NCBI GenBank assembly: GCA_964035795.1
Contig: OZ038320.1
Span: forward strand, 21,532,589-21,596,588
DNA from: Pterobdella sp. o SKG-2022
Lineage: Eukaryota > Annelida > Clitellata > Hirudinida > Piscicolidae
Direction of reading: 5' to 3'
Length of the DNA stretch: 64,000 nucleotides
The translations under genes and the position numbers were made by a program. Position 1 is the stretch's first letter; each line of letters begins with the position of its first letter. Shown one piece after another: positions 9,326 through 20,750 of the stretch. The notes beneath the pieces were generated by a model that was not told the DNA's origin, did not search any database, and saw only the letters and a program-made list of their open reading frames with translations.

Positions 9326-12300
9326 ATGATTACAAAAGAAAAATTTAATTTTACTTCTGAAGAGTCTGAGGAATTCAGAAAAATGATAAAAGAATCATTA
9401 GAAAGAGTTGAGTAATGCAAAATATTTTATTTTCATTTTTTTCATACGTTCAAAGATTTTTTCATTATATATTATTTGTAAACTTAGTTCTATTGAGAAT
9501 TCAATGTATTTCTTAAAGAAAAATTATGAACCTTCCCCGTTTTTCAATCAAACTTGGATACCTATATTTCATAAATTATATGAAATATACGTATTATTTT
9601 AAATTATTTTTGGGTATTTGATGCTTTTTAAATTAATTATTAGAAAAATTGGATTACCAAAAAACTACATCTTTTTCATCAATATAACTAATATTAAAAC
9701 AAATTTTCAGCACCAGCTAGAATCAGCTTTGTTTTGGTATGATAAATTGGTTACTTTAACAGGAGGTATTTTTCTAATTATTTAAAACTATCAAGATATG
9801 AATACTCAACATTTTTAATAGAATTCTATCATCATTCTTGTCATTAATCCAGCAATACATTTACTCATAAAAAATCCTTGATTGTTAAATTTATATTGAA
9901 TTATTACAAATATTATATAGTCTCAGTTTACTTTTAAAAAAAGATTATACTTTTTTAAAAAATATCTTATTAATTATACTTTCTAGGTGATTCGAGAGAT
10001 GTATATGGATATGCGGATGTATTATTCAGGTCAGGGCAGTACCATAGAGTTTGTACATTATTGGAATCCTACAAGCTTGATAAGGTTAAGTTGAATGTTT
10101 TTAAATTTCCTATTTGTTATTTTTATTTTGATTTACAGAATTTTTTAGCTGGAAAGAATTTAAAAGCCAAATGTTATGTAAGTTCTTTTTGAATAAAATT
10201 TTTATAAAATGTTCAACACTTTATAATAAAAAAATAATTTACATTATATTTACAGTTTGAATCAAAGGATTATCAAAATGCCTTGTCTTTGTTACAAGAT
10301 ATAGAGCAGAATCCTTTGATCAATGGCAACACAACAGTGGAGTTGGTGATGGAAGAGGCTACTGTTGAAGGAGTTCCTCCTGATAACGTTTGTGAAATCA
10401 CCCACCAATTTTATTTTAAAACTATTTTGATACTAATAGCGATAGAAATTAGTGCTAAAATGATAGAAAAAAATTTTCAAATTGTGACATGGAAGGCTAT
10501 TTTTCAGGCAGCTCTGTTGAGTAGCATGTTTGCATTAAAGGGTCGTGTGTATGAAGCAATGGAAAACAGAGATTTGGCCAAAGACTGTTATAAAAAGGCG
10601 CTCATGTTAGACTGTTGCTGTTATGAAGCTTTCAATAATCTCATCCAACATCACATGCTTAATGGATCTAAGGGTTAATCAATGGTTTTATATTTCATGT
10701 ATTATTTTTAAAAAGCTTTGATTTGATAGTGTTGAATGACTATGTTTAAAAGTGAAGAGAAATTTATATAGTTCTTGTTTTGTTAGGTTCAAAGCAGATG
10801 CTACAATTTAAAATCATAGTATCACGCTGTTTTTCAATTGTTAACACAGGCACTTCGCGATTACGCAAGAGTATTGAATGGCGAGCCTATAGTTCCTGAA
10901 CCAATCATAGAATTTCAAAAAAAAATTGAGAAAAGTACTGAAATAATCATTTTCAGAAGTTCTATGAAAAAAAAACTAACATTTATCAACTAACAGCTTT
11001 TTGTACAATCCATGAATATTTAAACATTATGATACATGAAAATTGATTTGCATAGATTTGGATTGATTAATCAGCGTTGAGAATCCAAATTTGGGGATTT
11101 TGAATAGATTTTAAATAAAAGAATATTCATTGTGCATAATTTTGATTCTAAAAATAAATAATAAATTCTAACAAAATCCTAACAAAGCATATGATTGGTG
11201 CATAGCCGATTGGCTAATCTTAAAGCAGAGCTTCGTACCTTGGAAATTCTTTAAATTGTTAATTTTCAGTCTGATAATTAATTTCGATACCTTTAGATGT
11301 AATGTATGTAAATAGTCCAATGCTCTACCAATTGACTTAGGCTGAAACTAAAATTTATTAAAAATTGTTCTTTATGATTTAAAAAAGTTATTAGTGATTC
11401 CATGATTTTTCAAATTAATACAGAAAATGAATTGTTGGAAGAGATGAGAAAACGGACCTACCCTAGTGAATCAAATAAGATGATATGCATACAATTATAT
11501 GAGAGAATGCTCAAAAAAGTATTAATATCTAGTCTTGATGTTACTTCATAATGGTCAATTGCCTTATATTAATTTCAATTTTATTATTATTAAACTTTTT
11601 TATTATTATTAACTTTATCTCAATTTTTTCAGTTATCTTTCAATTATTACCAGCATTGATTAGGTGTATTTCTACATAAACGCATACAGTACAACAGGTT
11701 GCAGCAAGATTCAAGCGAGCAACTTGGTGTGTTGGAAGACAATATAGACGTCAAAGTGATGAAGGCTGAGAGCCTTTTTTACAACTGCAACTTCCAGTCT
11801 TGTTTCAACATCACTTCACAGTTAATATTCTACGTTTATCATTCCTAATTCTTTCATTATGCTTTCAATTCACATGTAAAAATTTCAAGAGTATAATTTT
11901 AAGTTTATGCTTCTTGGCATACTGAGATTGTAAAATTTGTTGTGAACATTACAGGATTTTACAACAAGACCCTTACAATCCTTCTTGCTTGCCAGTCCAT
12001 GTGTCAGTTCTGGTTGAGCTCAAAAGAACAAAAGATTTGTTTTTTCTGGCCCACAAATTAGTTGATTTGTGCCCTCATAAAGAGGTTTTTCATCTCACTC
12101 AAATTTCATTAGATTTTTTTTTTCATTCAATTAATTTAAATATTCTAATACATAATTTTTTGAATAAGATTGCTTGGTTTGCTGTGGGGGCCTACTATTT
12201 TCTTGTGAAAAAGCAAGAACTAGCTCGAAGGTTTTTGAGGTATGTTTCATTTTTATGTGGTTATACTCGTCGCTATTCAATTTGATTCCGCTAACAATTT

Positions 12301-13530
12301 TAACTACAAGAAAATCTCTTCTCGTCAATACTTGAAGTAAATTTTACTTGAAATGGTCATAATCTTTTATAATATCAATCAGCAAGTCTACCAGCTTGAA
12401 TCGGCTGTTTGCTCCTGCTTGGCTTATGTATGGCCATTCATTCGCCCTTGAAAACGAGCATGATCAAGCAATGGCTGCTTATTTTTCTGCTTCAAAACTT
12501 ATGGAAGGGTATATTTATTTAATAGTTCATAATAAACCATTTAAAGATTCTATTTGTTTCATTGCTATTTATTCGATACAAATATTTTTATTCAGATGCC
12601 ATTTACCTTTAATGTATATAGCTTTGGAATACATGCTGACCAGCAATTCTCGTTTAGCAGAAAAGTTTTTCAAAGAGGCTGGAAATATTGCACCTGAAGA
12701 CCCTTTTGTTATTCACGAACTTGCCATAATTGCTTTCCATAACCATCAGTTAGATATTTTTATTATGATACTATTTAAATGATGTCATTTTATATAAGAA
12801 TTTCCAACATGTCTATTAGGTATGAAGATGCCAGAAAAAAATTTATTCTTGTGGCTAAAAAAATCAAAAAATTTCATTTCAATATTCAACCTGAAAAGTG
12901 GGAACCTCTGTACAATAACCTTGGTCATGTCTTCAGAAAACTCAAGTAATCCTTTCTATTGCATTCTTTTTTCAACAATTTCTAAATTGTTTTTGTAAAT
13001 ACAAAATTTTGACTTATATAATCTTTAAACTGCAGAAAGTATGAGAAATCTTTGGCGTACCACCAAAAGGCTCTGACGATTCTGCCACATAATGCTTCAA
13101 CATATACCGCCATAGGTTTCACGTACGCCTTGATGGGAGAGCTTGAGCACGCTATCAATTGTTTTCACAAGGTAATAAAAATTTTTCAAATTATTTTTTT
13201 GTTTCAAAGCGATTTTTTATTCAGTCATTAGGCTTGAGAGAAGATGATTCATTCACCACCTCTATGCTTAGCATGGTTACTGACCAACACCTTTTTGATT
13301 TCAAGCCTTATCCAGGTAGTAAAACCTTCAAATAATCTTTACATGAATGATTTTATTTTCTTTCTTATACAGAAACACCAAGAGAAGGTATGTTCAATGA
13401 AAAGAACCTTAAATTAAACATCAAAGAAACGGATGCACAACCCGAAGAAACCGAACCACCGAAAGTGGCCCTGTTTCAGTCGCTATCTGGATCGTCACTC
13501 ATTGACATCGAAATGGAAGACGCTTTCTAA
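9326..13530 (+). CDS. CDC16: CDC16/APC6, TPR subunit of the anaphase-promoting complex
   Basis: Sixteen exons join in phase: 9326-9406, 9711-9765, 9987-10084, 10139-10177, 10256-10387, 10508-10673, 11424-11518, 11690-11820, 11955-12084, 12169-12239, 12383-12508, 12596-12748, 12820-12945, 13036-13171, 13225-13315, 13373-13530. They give 595 aa (human about 620). Diagnostic stretches are ESALFWYDKLVTL, NPSCLPVHVSVLVEL, FAPAWLMYGHSFALENEHDQ, IAPEDPFVIHELAIIAFHN, WEPLYNNLGHVFRKLKK and NASTYTAIGFTYALMGELEHA. These are the tandem TPRs of the APC6 homodimer scaffold in the ubiquitin ligase that drives mitotic exit. The 10388-10507 intron is 120 bp and in frame, so a retained form would stay open. 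The first donor (GTTGAG) is weak, so exon 1 is the least certain part. A poly-A signal AATAAA is at 13655-13660. Confidence 0.93.
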
Positions 13531-13870
13531 TTTTTGCATTTTCTTTTTTACATTTCATTGAAAATTAAATTTGAGAAAACTCATTGCACATTTCAGGCTA
13601 ATTTTAATTTTTTAAAATATCATCACACATGAATATCAAGTTTATGTAGTATCTAATAAAATTTTATATAGCGCCCTTGTCAACATTCAAAGGCGCTCTG
13701 CTATGAGCCCAAAAAGTGTTAAAATATTAGGTGAAAATAACACAGATAGAAAATTAGTATCTCAGAATGAAACTTCACTCTGCTGTTTCTGTCGTATAGG
13801 AATTGTTCCGTGTTGAACGTTCAACGACTAGCTCGTAATTATAGTAGTAGTCTAAAAATTATGAAACAGT
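13531..13870. other. CDC16 3' UTR containing a dispersed direct repeat
   Basis: This is non-coding. Bases 13559-13641 resemble 17310-17394 (same strand), the right flank of the LINE-rich block. AATAAA at 13655-13660 is a plausible CDC16 polyadenylation signal. Confidence 0.5.
13559..13641. repeat. Direct repeat, left copy (about 80 bp)
   Basis: It shares the blocks TGCACATTTCA and ATATCATCA.ACAT.AATA.CAAGT, and similar AT-rich spacing, with 17310-17394. The two copies flank the 3.7-kb LINE relic block between the convergent CDC16 and lamin genes. Confidence 0.5.
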
Positions 13871-13879
13871 ATTTTTCAG

Positions 13880-14250
13880 GCTTATAGTCAAATAAAAATT
13901 GTTCGAATGTACTACTAAAGAAAGTTGTGCATTTGGCACGGTGCACAGCCGAAATCTCGCAAAATTAAAAAAGCTACCATCATTAAGCAAAGTCCACTAG
14001 TAGTTTTTTTAAGTGATTATCAGTTAATTCAACAAAATACAAGCAGAGTAGTTAGGGTGAGTATACAGCCTTGTTTATCGCCTGTTTTGGTAGAAAAAGT
14101 TAACTCAACTGCACTATGGCTTGCATATCATGAAATGAGTGGGTCAATACAAAGTTTGTCAGTAGTCACAATAATTTGATAAAACAGTGTATTTAGTTTT
14201 ATTGATTAGCCAAATCAAATGCTTTGATGGAATCTGCAAACGTTCGATCC
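13880..14250 (-). mobile_element. RTE-like LINE reverse transcriptase fragment
   Basis: The minus strand reads SIKAFDLANQ, then SFHDMQAIVQL, then a decayed GVKQGC region, then DGSFFNFARFR with NAQLSLVVH. This is the order seen in RTE-type reverse transcriptases (TKAFDTVNR, FHDGM, DGSLFNLRRL, ADD region). Frameshifts and stops interrupt it. It is a dead fragment with the opposite orientation to the piece at 14386-14650. Confidence 0.65.
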
Positions 14251-14342
14251 CGCGTGGGCCTAGTCTTTTCCACAGTGTGTTTTCGCTACATTAAATTTGT
14301 AGCAAGCACTTTGATTTATAAGGAAAAGTGATTTACAAATAC

Positions 14343-14386
14343 CCCATTACATTAAGTTACATTACAATAAATTACATTACATTACG
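14343..14386. repeat. Imperfect ATTAC pentamer run
   Basis: Repeated ATTAC-like units lie immediately in front of the + strand LINE C-terminal fragment. This is a simple-sequence tract and may mark the junction between two oppositely oriented LINE fragments. Confidence 0.5.
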
Positions 14387-14650
14387 GCGTAGACGTCTGA
14401 AATGGCTAGGTTATGTTCAAAAGATGGAAAAAACGCGTCTGCTAAACAATTAATTGTGAGCAAAGTTAAAGCGGATAAACGGCTCCAAGGAAAACAAAAC
14501 AACGATGGCATAACGTCATTAAAGCTCACCTAAAAAGCCAATATTTAACTACAACTTGAAGAAAAAAAGCTCTTGCGAGAAACGAATAGAAAAAAATCAA
14601 TCTCAAAACTGTTCACATTGAACAGTTCAAAAAAAAGAGAATAAAGCATT
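14386..14650 (+). mobile_element. LINE 3'-terminal fragment (RTE-type tail)
   Basis: The + strand reads RRLKWLGYVQKMEKTRLLN. This matches the widespread LINE tail motif RRLRWLGHV.RM...RLP, followed by frameshifted traces of the downstream region up to a Lys-rich end. Only the C-terminal end of the ORF is present. Confidence 0.65.
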
Positions 14651-15244
14651 CATCATGGATTTGAATTTTTCTCACGTGGCAAAGTATACCTGAACAAAAC
14701 TGGTTTATCCAATCATATTAGGCTTTCTCACACGACTGTTCCTCAAAAAAAAATCTGTCAGAAAACAAGAGAGGCCTAATCCAAGAAAAAATGCCAAAAA
14801 ACTTGAGTAACTCAAACTTTTTTTGCAACCACCTAAAGTTGGATGAATGCAACTGAGTATTTCTAATACTTCAAACAATAACTTACGTATAAAGGTAGAA
14901 TTTGATCATTCAGTGGTTTCCATGATTCGCAACTTCATAGTAAACCTGGGAGTATTACAACCTTGAAAAGACTGATTATTATGCTGTATTTGATGGATTG
15001 TTGATACCACATCAGATTATTTTTGCATTCAAAGGCCATTAATGCATCTAACATGTGGGTCAATTTCTGCATCGAGTTTAACTTCATTTGTAAGAATCGC
15101 TTTCAATATTTGAAATTTTTTCTTCTTCAATATTTTTGAAATTACTATTGGTGCCAGCGATTTTGGACAGACTCATTTTTTCTGAAAACATCGTCATTTG
15201 TTTCGTTCAAATGAATTTTGAAGCATTAGTATAGTAAAAACTAA

Positions 15245-16815
15245 CTTAACTGTTGATAGTTTTACAGAACAAGACCTACAACTTAGCTCGTCTCGCTTAC
15301 CAACAGCAAAGCGAACTTTTCTGTAAGGACCAAATAACATCATCTGCAACAAGGTGATCCTATAGGCCCTCTACTATTCGCTTCAGCTGTTGACGACATA
15401 GAAAGGTCGGTTTCCGTACCCCTTAATATATGGTATCTAGACGATGCAACTTTAGGAGGACCAGTTGACAAAATCATTCATGATTTGGGAACCATCATTC
15501 CTGCCCTTTCTATGATCGGCCTTGAAATAAACGCTTCCAAATCTGAAGTCGTAAACTTAAATCTGGACGCGGTCGATTTTCAAAAGCCTTTAGAAAAAAT
15601 CCGAGGCATACTGAAAGAGGTCCAGGTCACAGCCCTTGAGAAACTAATAATGCTTGGGGCGCCAATTTTTAGCTCTGCAGTCAAAGTGCCCATCAAGCGT
15701 TTTTCCTCTTTAAAAATTTTCTGACTATACCCAAACTTCTCTTCATTTCAAGGTGCTCCTCTAGCTATCGCGAACATGCGCTTCTAATAAAATATGAGCA
15801 CACGCTTAGGGAAGAAGCCGCCAAAATTGGAAATATTAATTTTGATGACACAAGCTGGTTGCAAGCAAAACTTCCGGTTAGACATGGGAGAATTGGTCTT
15901 CGTTCACCCTTCGATCTTGCACTTCCTGCTTACCTCTCCTCACGCGTAGCATGTCGGTCTTTGATCTCTGATGTACCCAATAACACTAACGGACACCAGT
16001 CAGAGGTCGAATTCATTGCAGCGACAGAAGCCTGGGTTGAAAAAAATCTTTAGCTTCCCTCCAACTCTGAATTCCGACGCAATTGGGATGAATCTATGTG
16101 TGAAGCGTTTTACAGTCAATTGGAAAAAACTTTGAACCAACACAGACTTGCTTCCTTAGTTTCTTCTTTTCAAAATTGCTTCAGTGCCTGGCTGAACTGT
16201 TTGCCAAACTCAGCAATGGGCGGGCTTCTAGACAACGAATCTTTCAGAACTGCGATATCCTCCGTCTTGGATTGCGTTTATGTTCGCCGCACAAATGTCG
16301 TTGCGGAGCTCAAATAGACGTTCTTGGCAGACATCCGTTATCCTGCAAATTAAGTGCTGGACGTATTCCTAGACATTGCGCACTGAACGATTTAATCAAA
16401 CGCGCCTTAGACAAAGTCTGATGGGCTTACCATTTTCTCTTATGAGGCTGGTAAATGCCTCATCTAGGGCGCTACCTGCTCTAATTCTTTTTCACCTTCA
16501 CACTTGCTTCAAAATGTAGCCAATCCCGGCTGGGCTTCCCAACAAGCAGAAATGGCAAAAATACAAAAATATCAAAGCCTTGCAGATAGCCATATTTTCA
16601 TCCCGTTAGCGGTTGAAACCTCTGGTATCTTTGGTTCTCATGCTTTCTCATTTTTGTCTGATTTGAGAAAACGTACACCTAAGGCTAAAGATGAGCCCAG
16701 AGAAACTGAATGGTTGTTGAAAGTTTGTCACTGGTAATTGTTCGTGGTAATGTTCAAGCAATTCGCTGTGTGGTTTCTTTTTAATTTGTCATATACTTGT
16801 GTTTCGTCCTAACTT
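15245..16815 (+). mobile_element. LINE with C-terminal Cys/His motif and endonuclease-like tail, decayed
   Basis: The + strand carries, across several frames, LAYQQQSELFCKDQI, then QQGDPIGPLLFASAVDDI, then LNIWYLDDATLGGPVD (catalytic YLDD-type box), then MIGLEINASKSEVVNLN. Further on are RHGRIGLRSPFDLALPAYLSS, then [15 protein letters not shown] (Cys/His motif), [40 protein letters not shown]-like LAVETSGIFG, and RETEWLL with VIVRGNVQAI. This order is familiar from a family of animal LINEs with a C-terminal restriction-endonuclease-like tail; the exact clade is uncertain. Stops at 15722, 16051 and 16316, and frameshifts near 16420 and 16730, make it dead. In the tail the usual WDATC aspartate is Gly. 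The KRPDG block that normally precedes it is missing. Confidence 0.75.
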
Positions 16816-16827
16816 GCTTTTTTATTC

Positions 16828-17027
16828 NNNNNNNNNNNNNNNNNNNNNNNNNNNNNNNNNNNNNNNNNNNNNNNNNNNNNNNNNNNNNNNNNNNNNNNNN
16901 NNNNNNNNNNNNNNNNNNNNNNNNNNNNNNNNNNNNNNNNNNNNNNNNNNNNNNNNNNNNNNNNNNNNNNNNNNNNNNNNNNNNNNNNNNNNNNNNNNNN
17001 NNNNNNNNNNNNNNNNNNNNNNNNNNN
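16828..17027. other. Assembly gap (200 N)
   Basis: Exactly 200 N, as is the other gap, so the length is probably a fixed scaffolding placeholder and the true distance is unknown. Confidence 0.99.
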
Positions 17028-17536
17028 GTTTTGATGGAACAGAGCCCGAAAAAAAATGGTTGCATATCTAATTTGAAATAAGGAGGGATTATGAAGTCGT
17101 TCTTGCGGTCCTTACAACACACCCAAAGATCGACCTAGTTCCACGTCAATACGGGTTGCCACCAATGGTACAAATGATTCTTTTAAGGGAATTTTACCAA
17201 TTTACAAGCCGATCGTCGATCTAAAATACCTATTGACCGATGGCCGCACAACGCTTTTCTATGTTATAAACATATTATTTTTTTTTACCTTTTATTTTAA
17301 AATTTATTAAAGTTAAACTTTGTGAAAAATCACTGCACATTTCAATTTGATCAAAATTTTTTTCCAAATATCATCAAACATAAATAGCAAGTGTTCAACA
17401 CAATAGGAAGTTGAATTCTAAAAAACTAAATTTCACAGATTAGTCTATCCGCTGCAATGATTAAAATATCATATAAAATGATTAAAAAATCTAAATAAGG
17501 TATTCAATAATTGAGTTTCAACGAATAAACAATCAT
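17028..17536. other. Short contig end and lamin 3' flank
   Basis: The first 250 bp after the gap are of unknown nature and somewhat GC-richer. From about 17285 the sequence is AT-rich lamin 3' UTR with a copy of the direct repeat (17310-17394). TTTATT at 17291-17296 and 17303-17308 could serve as minus-strand AATAAA signals. Confidence 0.4.
17310..17394. repeat. Direct repeat, right copy (about 80 bp)
   Basis: Similar to 13559-13641 on the same strand, sharing CACTGCACATTTCA-like and ATATCATCAAACAT-like blocks. Divergence is substantial and the sequence is AT-rich. Confidence 0.5.
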
Positions 17537-20500
17537 TTAAAGCATAACACCCAGAAATGATAACCAGCCCTTGCTGGTGTTGTGAGATTGCGAGATCTGT
17601 AAATAAAAACACCATTACTAACACATTCAAGCTAACAAATATGTAAGAAACTCACCGAGTCTCCATCATCCTTGAATCCTTTCTTCACTAAGTAGGAAGC
17701 TACTTGCTGTAATGAAACATGTAGAAATGAATATATATTGTAAATGAAGTTTAAGTATTTTTTCTAACCTCTCCCTTTTGGTCATGTAGTTCACAAGTGG
17801 TGCTATCATCAAGTTTCCATGACTGACCCTTCATCACTAAGTCTGATGGAGGGTTGTGGGCTTGAGATGAATCTGAACTCCATACCTGATATATGAAGCA
17901 TTTAACACCATGTATTAAGAATTTCAAGAATCTATTGAGAGACTTTAATTTCAAGTTAGTTAAGTGTGTACAAAATTCAGCTTATATAAAAATTTAATCT
18001 CTATAATTTGACAATAAAATCTACTAACAGTAATAGTAGATGATGGTTTCAACAAGAGATTTCTATGGAACTTGTAAGTAATGACTGCATCACCAGCAAT
18101 CATCTTCAATTCCCAACCACCCAGAGCTACTTCCTTAAATTACAAGTTCAGTTTTAAACTTTAAACATTATTAATAATCACAAACCTTTTCAGAAGAATT
18201 ATTTGTCAACTTGACAAATTGTCCATCTAAACAAACTTCTTTGATCTTCACTAATCCAGAAGCTTCAGAAGAAACCTGATAATAATAATAATAATATGAA
18301 TTACGTATATAGTGCCTCTTAGGCTTCATTCAGATGTGCTCTGCTCTGAACTGCTTAAAAAATAGGTTTTTAAGTTTCTAAAAAAAATAGGATAGGGAGA
18401 AGATTTAAGATTAGGAGGAAGAGAGTTCCAAAGAAGTGGACCAGAAAAAAAAGCAGTTTTAGCATAAGAATGAGATAATGAAGAGCTGAGAGCAAATAGA
18501 AAACCATAGGCCAGCAAGGAGGAAGTGAGAGGTTAGAAAGATAGGAAAGTGAAGTAGAATGAGAAATTTTATACATGAGAGAACAGATTTTGAAGGAAGA
18601 GCGCAAGTGGAGAGGTAGCCAGTGAAGATTGATGAGATGGAGATATGGGAGAATTTAGGAGTATGAGACCAGGCATACAGCAGAGTTGAAAGCTTTAGTT
18701 AGAGGGTATAGAGTAGACTAAGGAAGATCAAAGTACAAAGAGTTGGAGTAATCGTCGGGAGATAACAAGAGAGCACACAAGAATCTTAAGAGAGGCATCG
18801 AGGTAAGAAGAGATCTGTCTAATGCAACATAGGTGAAAAAAAGCAACAAAGAGAATTTGAGGCTTAAAAGAAAGGGAAGAATCAAAAAGAAAGCTGATAA
18901 TGTAATACATCAAAAATTATTTAAAGTATTATAAACTAAATCCTAAGAAATACATACATGGGCAGAATATTCAGTTGATGACTTTTTGGAAGCCAATTGA
19001 GAACTTGAAACATCAAAATCCATTCTCTTTCTCTTACGAGAACTACTAAATGTCAGTTTGGCTCCCTTCAACCTGTAATAAAAGGGGATTGTGAAATAAA
19101 AAATGTATTTATAACTACAACAGTTTACCTATCCTCTTCCAATTCAAGGAGCTTCCTATAGGCTCCAATTTCATTGTCAAGTTTGATTTTCATGTCCATG
19201 AGGTCCTTATACTCAAGCATTTGATCTTCAATAGTTTTGTTCAAACCTCTAATTTGGGCATTGAGAGCTTGCACTGAAGCTTGATGACTTTCTTTCTCCC
19301 TTTGCAAAATTCCTTCTAAATCACTAATTTTCATTTCATATCCACGAATCTGTATTTATATATACAATTATTTATAAATAATTGAAAAACAAAATTTGAA
19401 ACTATTCACTAACCAAATCCTTAAGACGATTGATATTATCAGCTTGCTCATCAGCTCTTCTCCTTAGACTTCTGATTTCAAACAATGTCTTTTCAGAAGC
19501 CCCTTCATTTTCTGCTGCCTCAGACTTGAGTTCATTATACTGAAAAAAAAACAATTAACTTCAAATGATATTGAAAGTTTATAAATAAACCAACCTTCTT
19601 TTCAAACACTGCCTCAGTTTCCAATCTCATCAAACGAATGTTTTCTTCACTTTCTTCTCTTATTTGCTGTAATGCTTCCCTCAAGCGGCTATCATACTCA
19701 TCCTGCAGACGAGTATCCACTTCTTCAACAGCCACTCTTGAGCTTGAATAAGTTTCTGACAACTCCTTTAAAAGTCATGAACTTGAGCAATTTCAAATAT
19801 CATTGCCTTATAATTAGACTACAATTAATATCAATAAATTAGATTGACTGTTGTCAACCCTATTTACTAGGACATGTAGAGGTATAATCTACTATACTTT
19901 TGTACAAACCTGTTCATGAATTCTAGCTTTGAAAGCTGCATCTTCTCTCATGCTTTGAATGCGATTCTCCAAATCAACTCTAAAACCCACGATCATAATT
20001 GTTATTAAGGAAGATATACATTACAAAAAGACTCATGAATAAATAAATATACCTAGAAACAGTCTCATCTTCAAAGTTTTTTCTGAGAGCAGCCATAGAT
20101 CTTTGAAGAGCCTCTAATTCAGTCTTGAGTTTCTAATCACAGAGAAGATGAGTCAAATGAAGATTTTAAGAAATTTATCAGTTAAATGTTTACTCACATT
20201 GTACTCATCTTCCCAGTATTTCTTTTGATTATGGGCATCACTGAGCTTTGAATTGAGAGAGAGAATTGTCTTATCTTTGTTTGCCAACAAACCATCTTTG
20301 TCATTGAGTCTTGAAAAAAATTAATTTTAACAAGCAGTTAATATGTGGATTTCAAAAAAATAATTACTTGGTTTTCAAATCATTTAGTTCCGCTTTGACG
20401 TTGTAATTTTCGATCTGTAGAGATGCCTTTTCTTTTGAGATATCATCTAATAGCTTTCTGGCAGTTTTAAGTTCATCTTCATACATTGCTTTAATTTTTG

Positions 20501-20750
20501 ATACATCAGTGGTTTGTGTAGTTTCCTGGCTGCTAACTATTTTGGTCAGACGAGAGTTTTCGGTTTCTAATGATCGAACTTTTTCGACCAATCGATCGTT
20601 TAATCCAGCGAGCTCATTTTTTTCTTGCAATCGAGAAAGAACAGTGGGGGAGGAAGGACGTCGGGATGAATCAGGGGTACCCATTGAGGCTGATTGGGAA
20701 GAAATAGGAGTCGAAGATTTAGAATGAGCTTTTCTACTGCGACTTGACAT
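17537..20750 (-). CDS. Nuclear lamin (B-type-like, no CaaX cysteine)
   Basis: Thirteen exons in phase: 20368-20750, 20198-20309, 20053-20132, 19910-19979, 19595-19765, 19414-19539, 19129-19349, 18958-19072, 18186-18275, 18029-18133, 17769-17885, 17656-17706, 17537-17596; 566 aa. The Ser/Thr head carries SSTP, GTPD and SSPT, resembling mitotic CDK sites. Coil 1A begins near residue 40 (RLQEKNELAGLNDRLVEKVR). The rod ends at YRKLLELEEDR (residue 388). A nuclear localisation signal, SRKRKRMD, lies near 399-406. The lamin-tail Ig fold spans about 427-547 (VKLTNNS, GGWELK, NPPSDLVMKGQSW). Lamins form the filament layer under the inner nuclear membrane. The last exon ends LSFLGVML, where a prenylated lamin would have a C-a-a-X box; the Cys position is Gly. 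The start is the ATG before SSRSRK. Confidence 0.93.
18330..18905 (-). mobile_element. CR1/L2-like LINE 3' fragment inside a lamin intron
   Basis: On the minus strand (same strand as lamin), read across frames: FDSSLSFKPQIL, then CIRQISSYLDASLKILVCSLVISR, then NSLYFDLP and STLYPLTKAFNSAVCLVSYS. These are followed by LINLHWLPLHLRSSFKICSLMYK, then FFSGPLLWNSLPPNLKSS. This is the thumb and C-terminal end of a CR1/L2-type reverse transcriptase. Stops and frameshifts show it is dead. It explains the 682-bp intron between exons 8 and 9, far longer than the other lamin introns. Confidence 0.8.
19838..19903. repeat. Short interspersed repeat, copy 1 (lamin intron)
   Basis: An about 60-bp block with GACTGTTGTCAACCC, then GGACATGTAGAGGTATAATCTA. 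It resembles blocks in RIM-binding protein introns at 29945-30003 and 33168-33230. In the lamin gene it sits only a few bases inside the intron after the exon 4 donor. Confidence 0.6.

Noticed and set aside
11300..11340. Possible tRNA-like segment in a CDC16 intron
   Set aside because: No cloverleaf with matching arms and A/B boxes could be drawn.
16781..17122. ORFs running through N
   Set aside because: They span the 200-N assembly gap and have no meaning.
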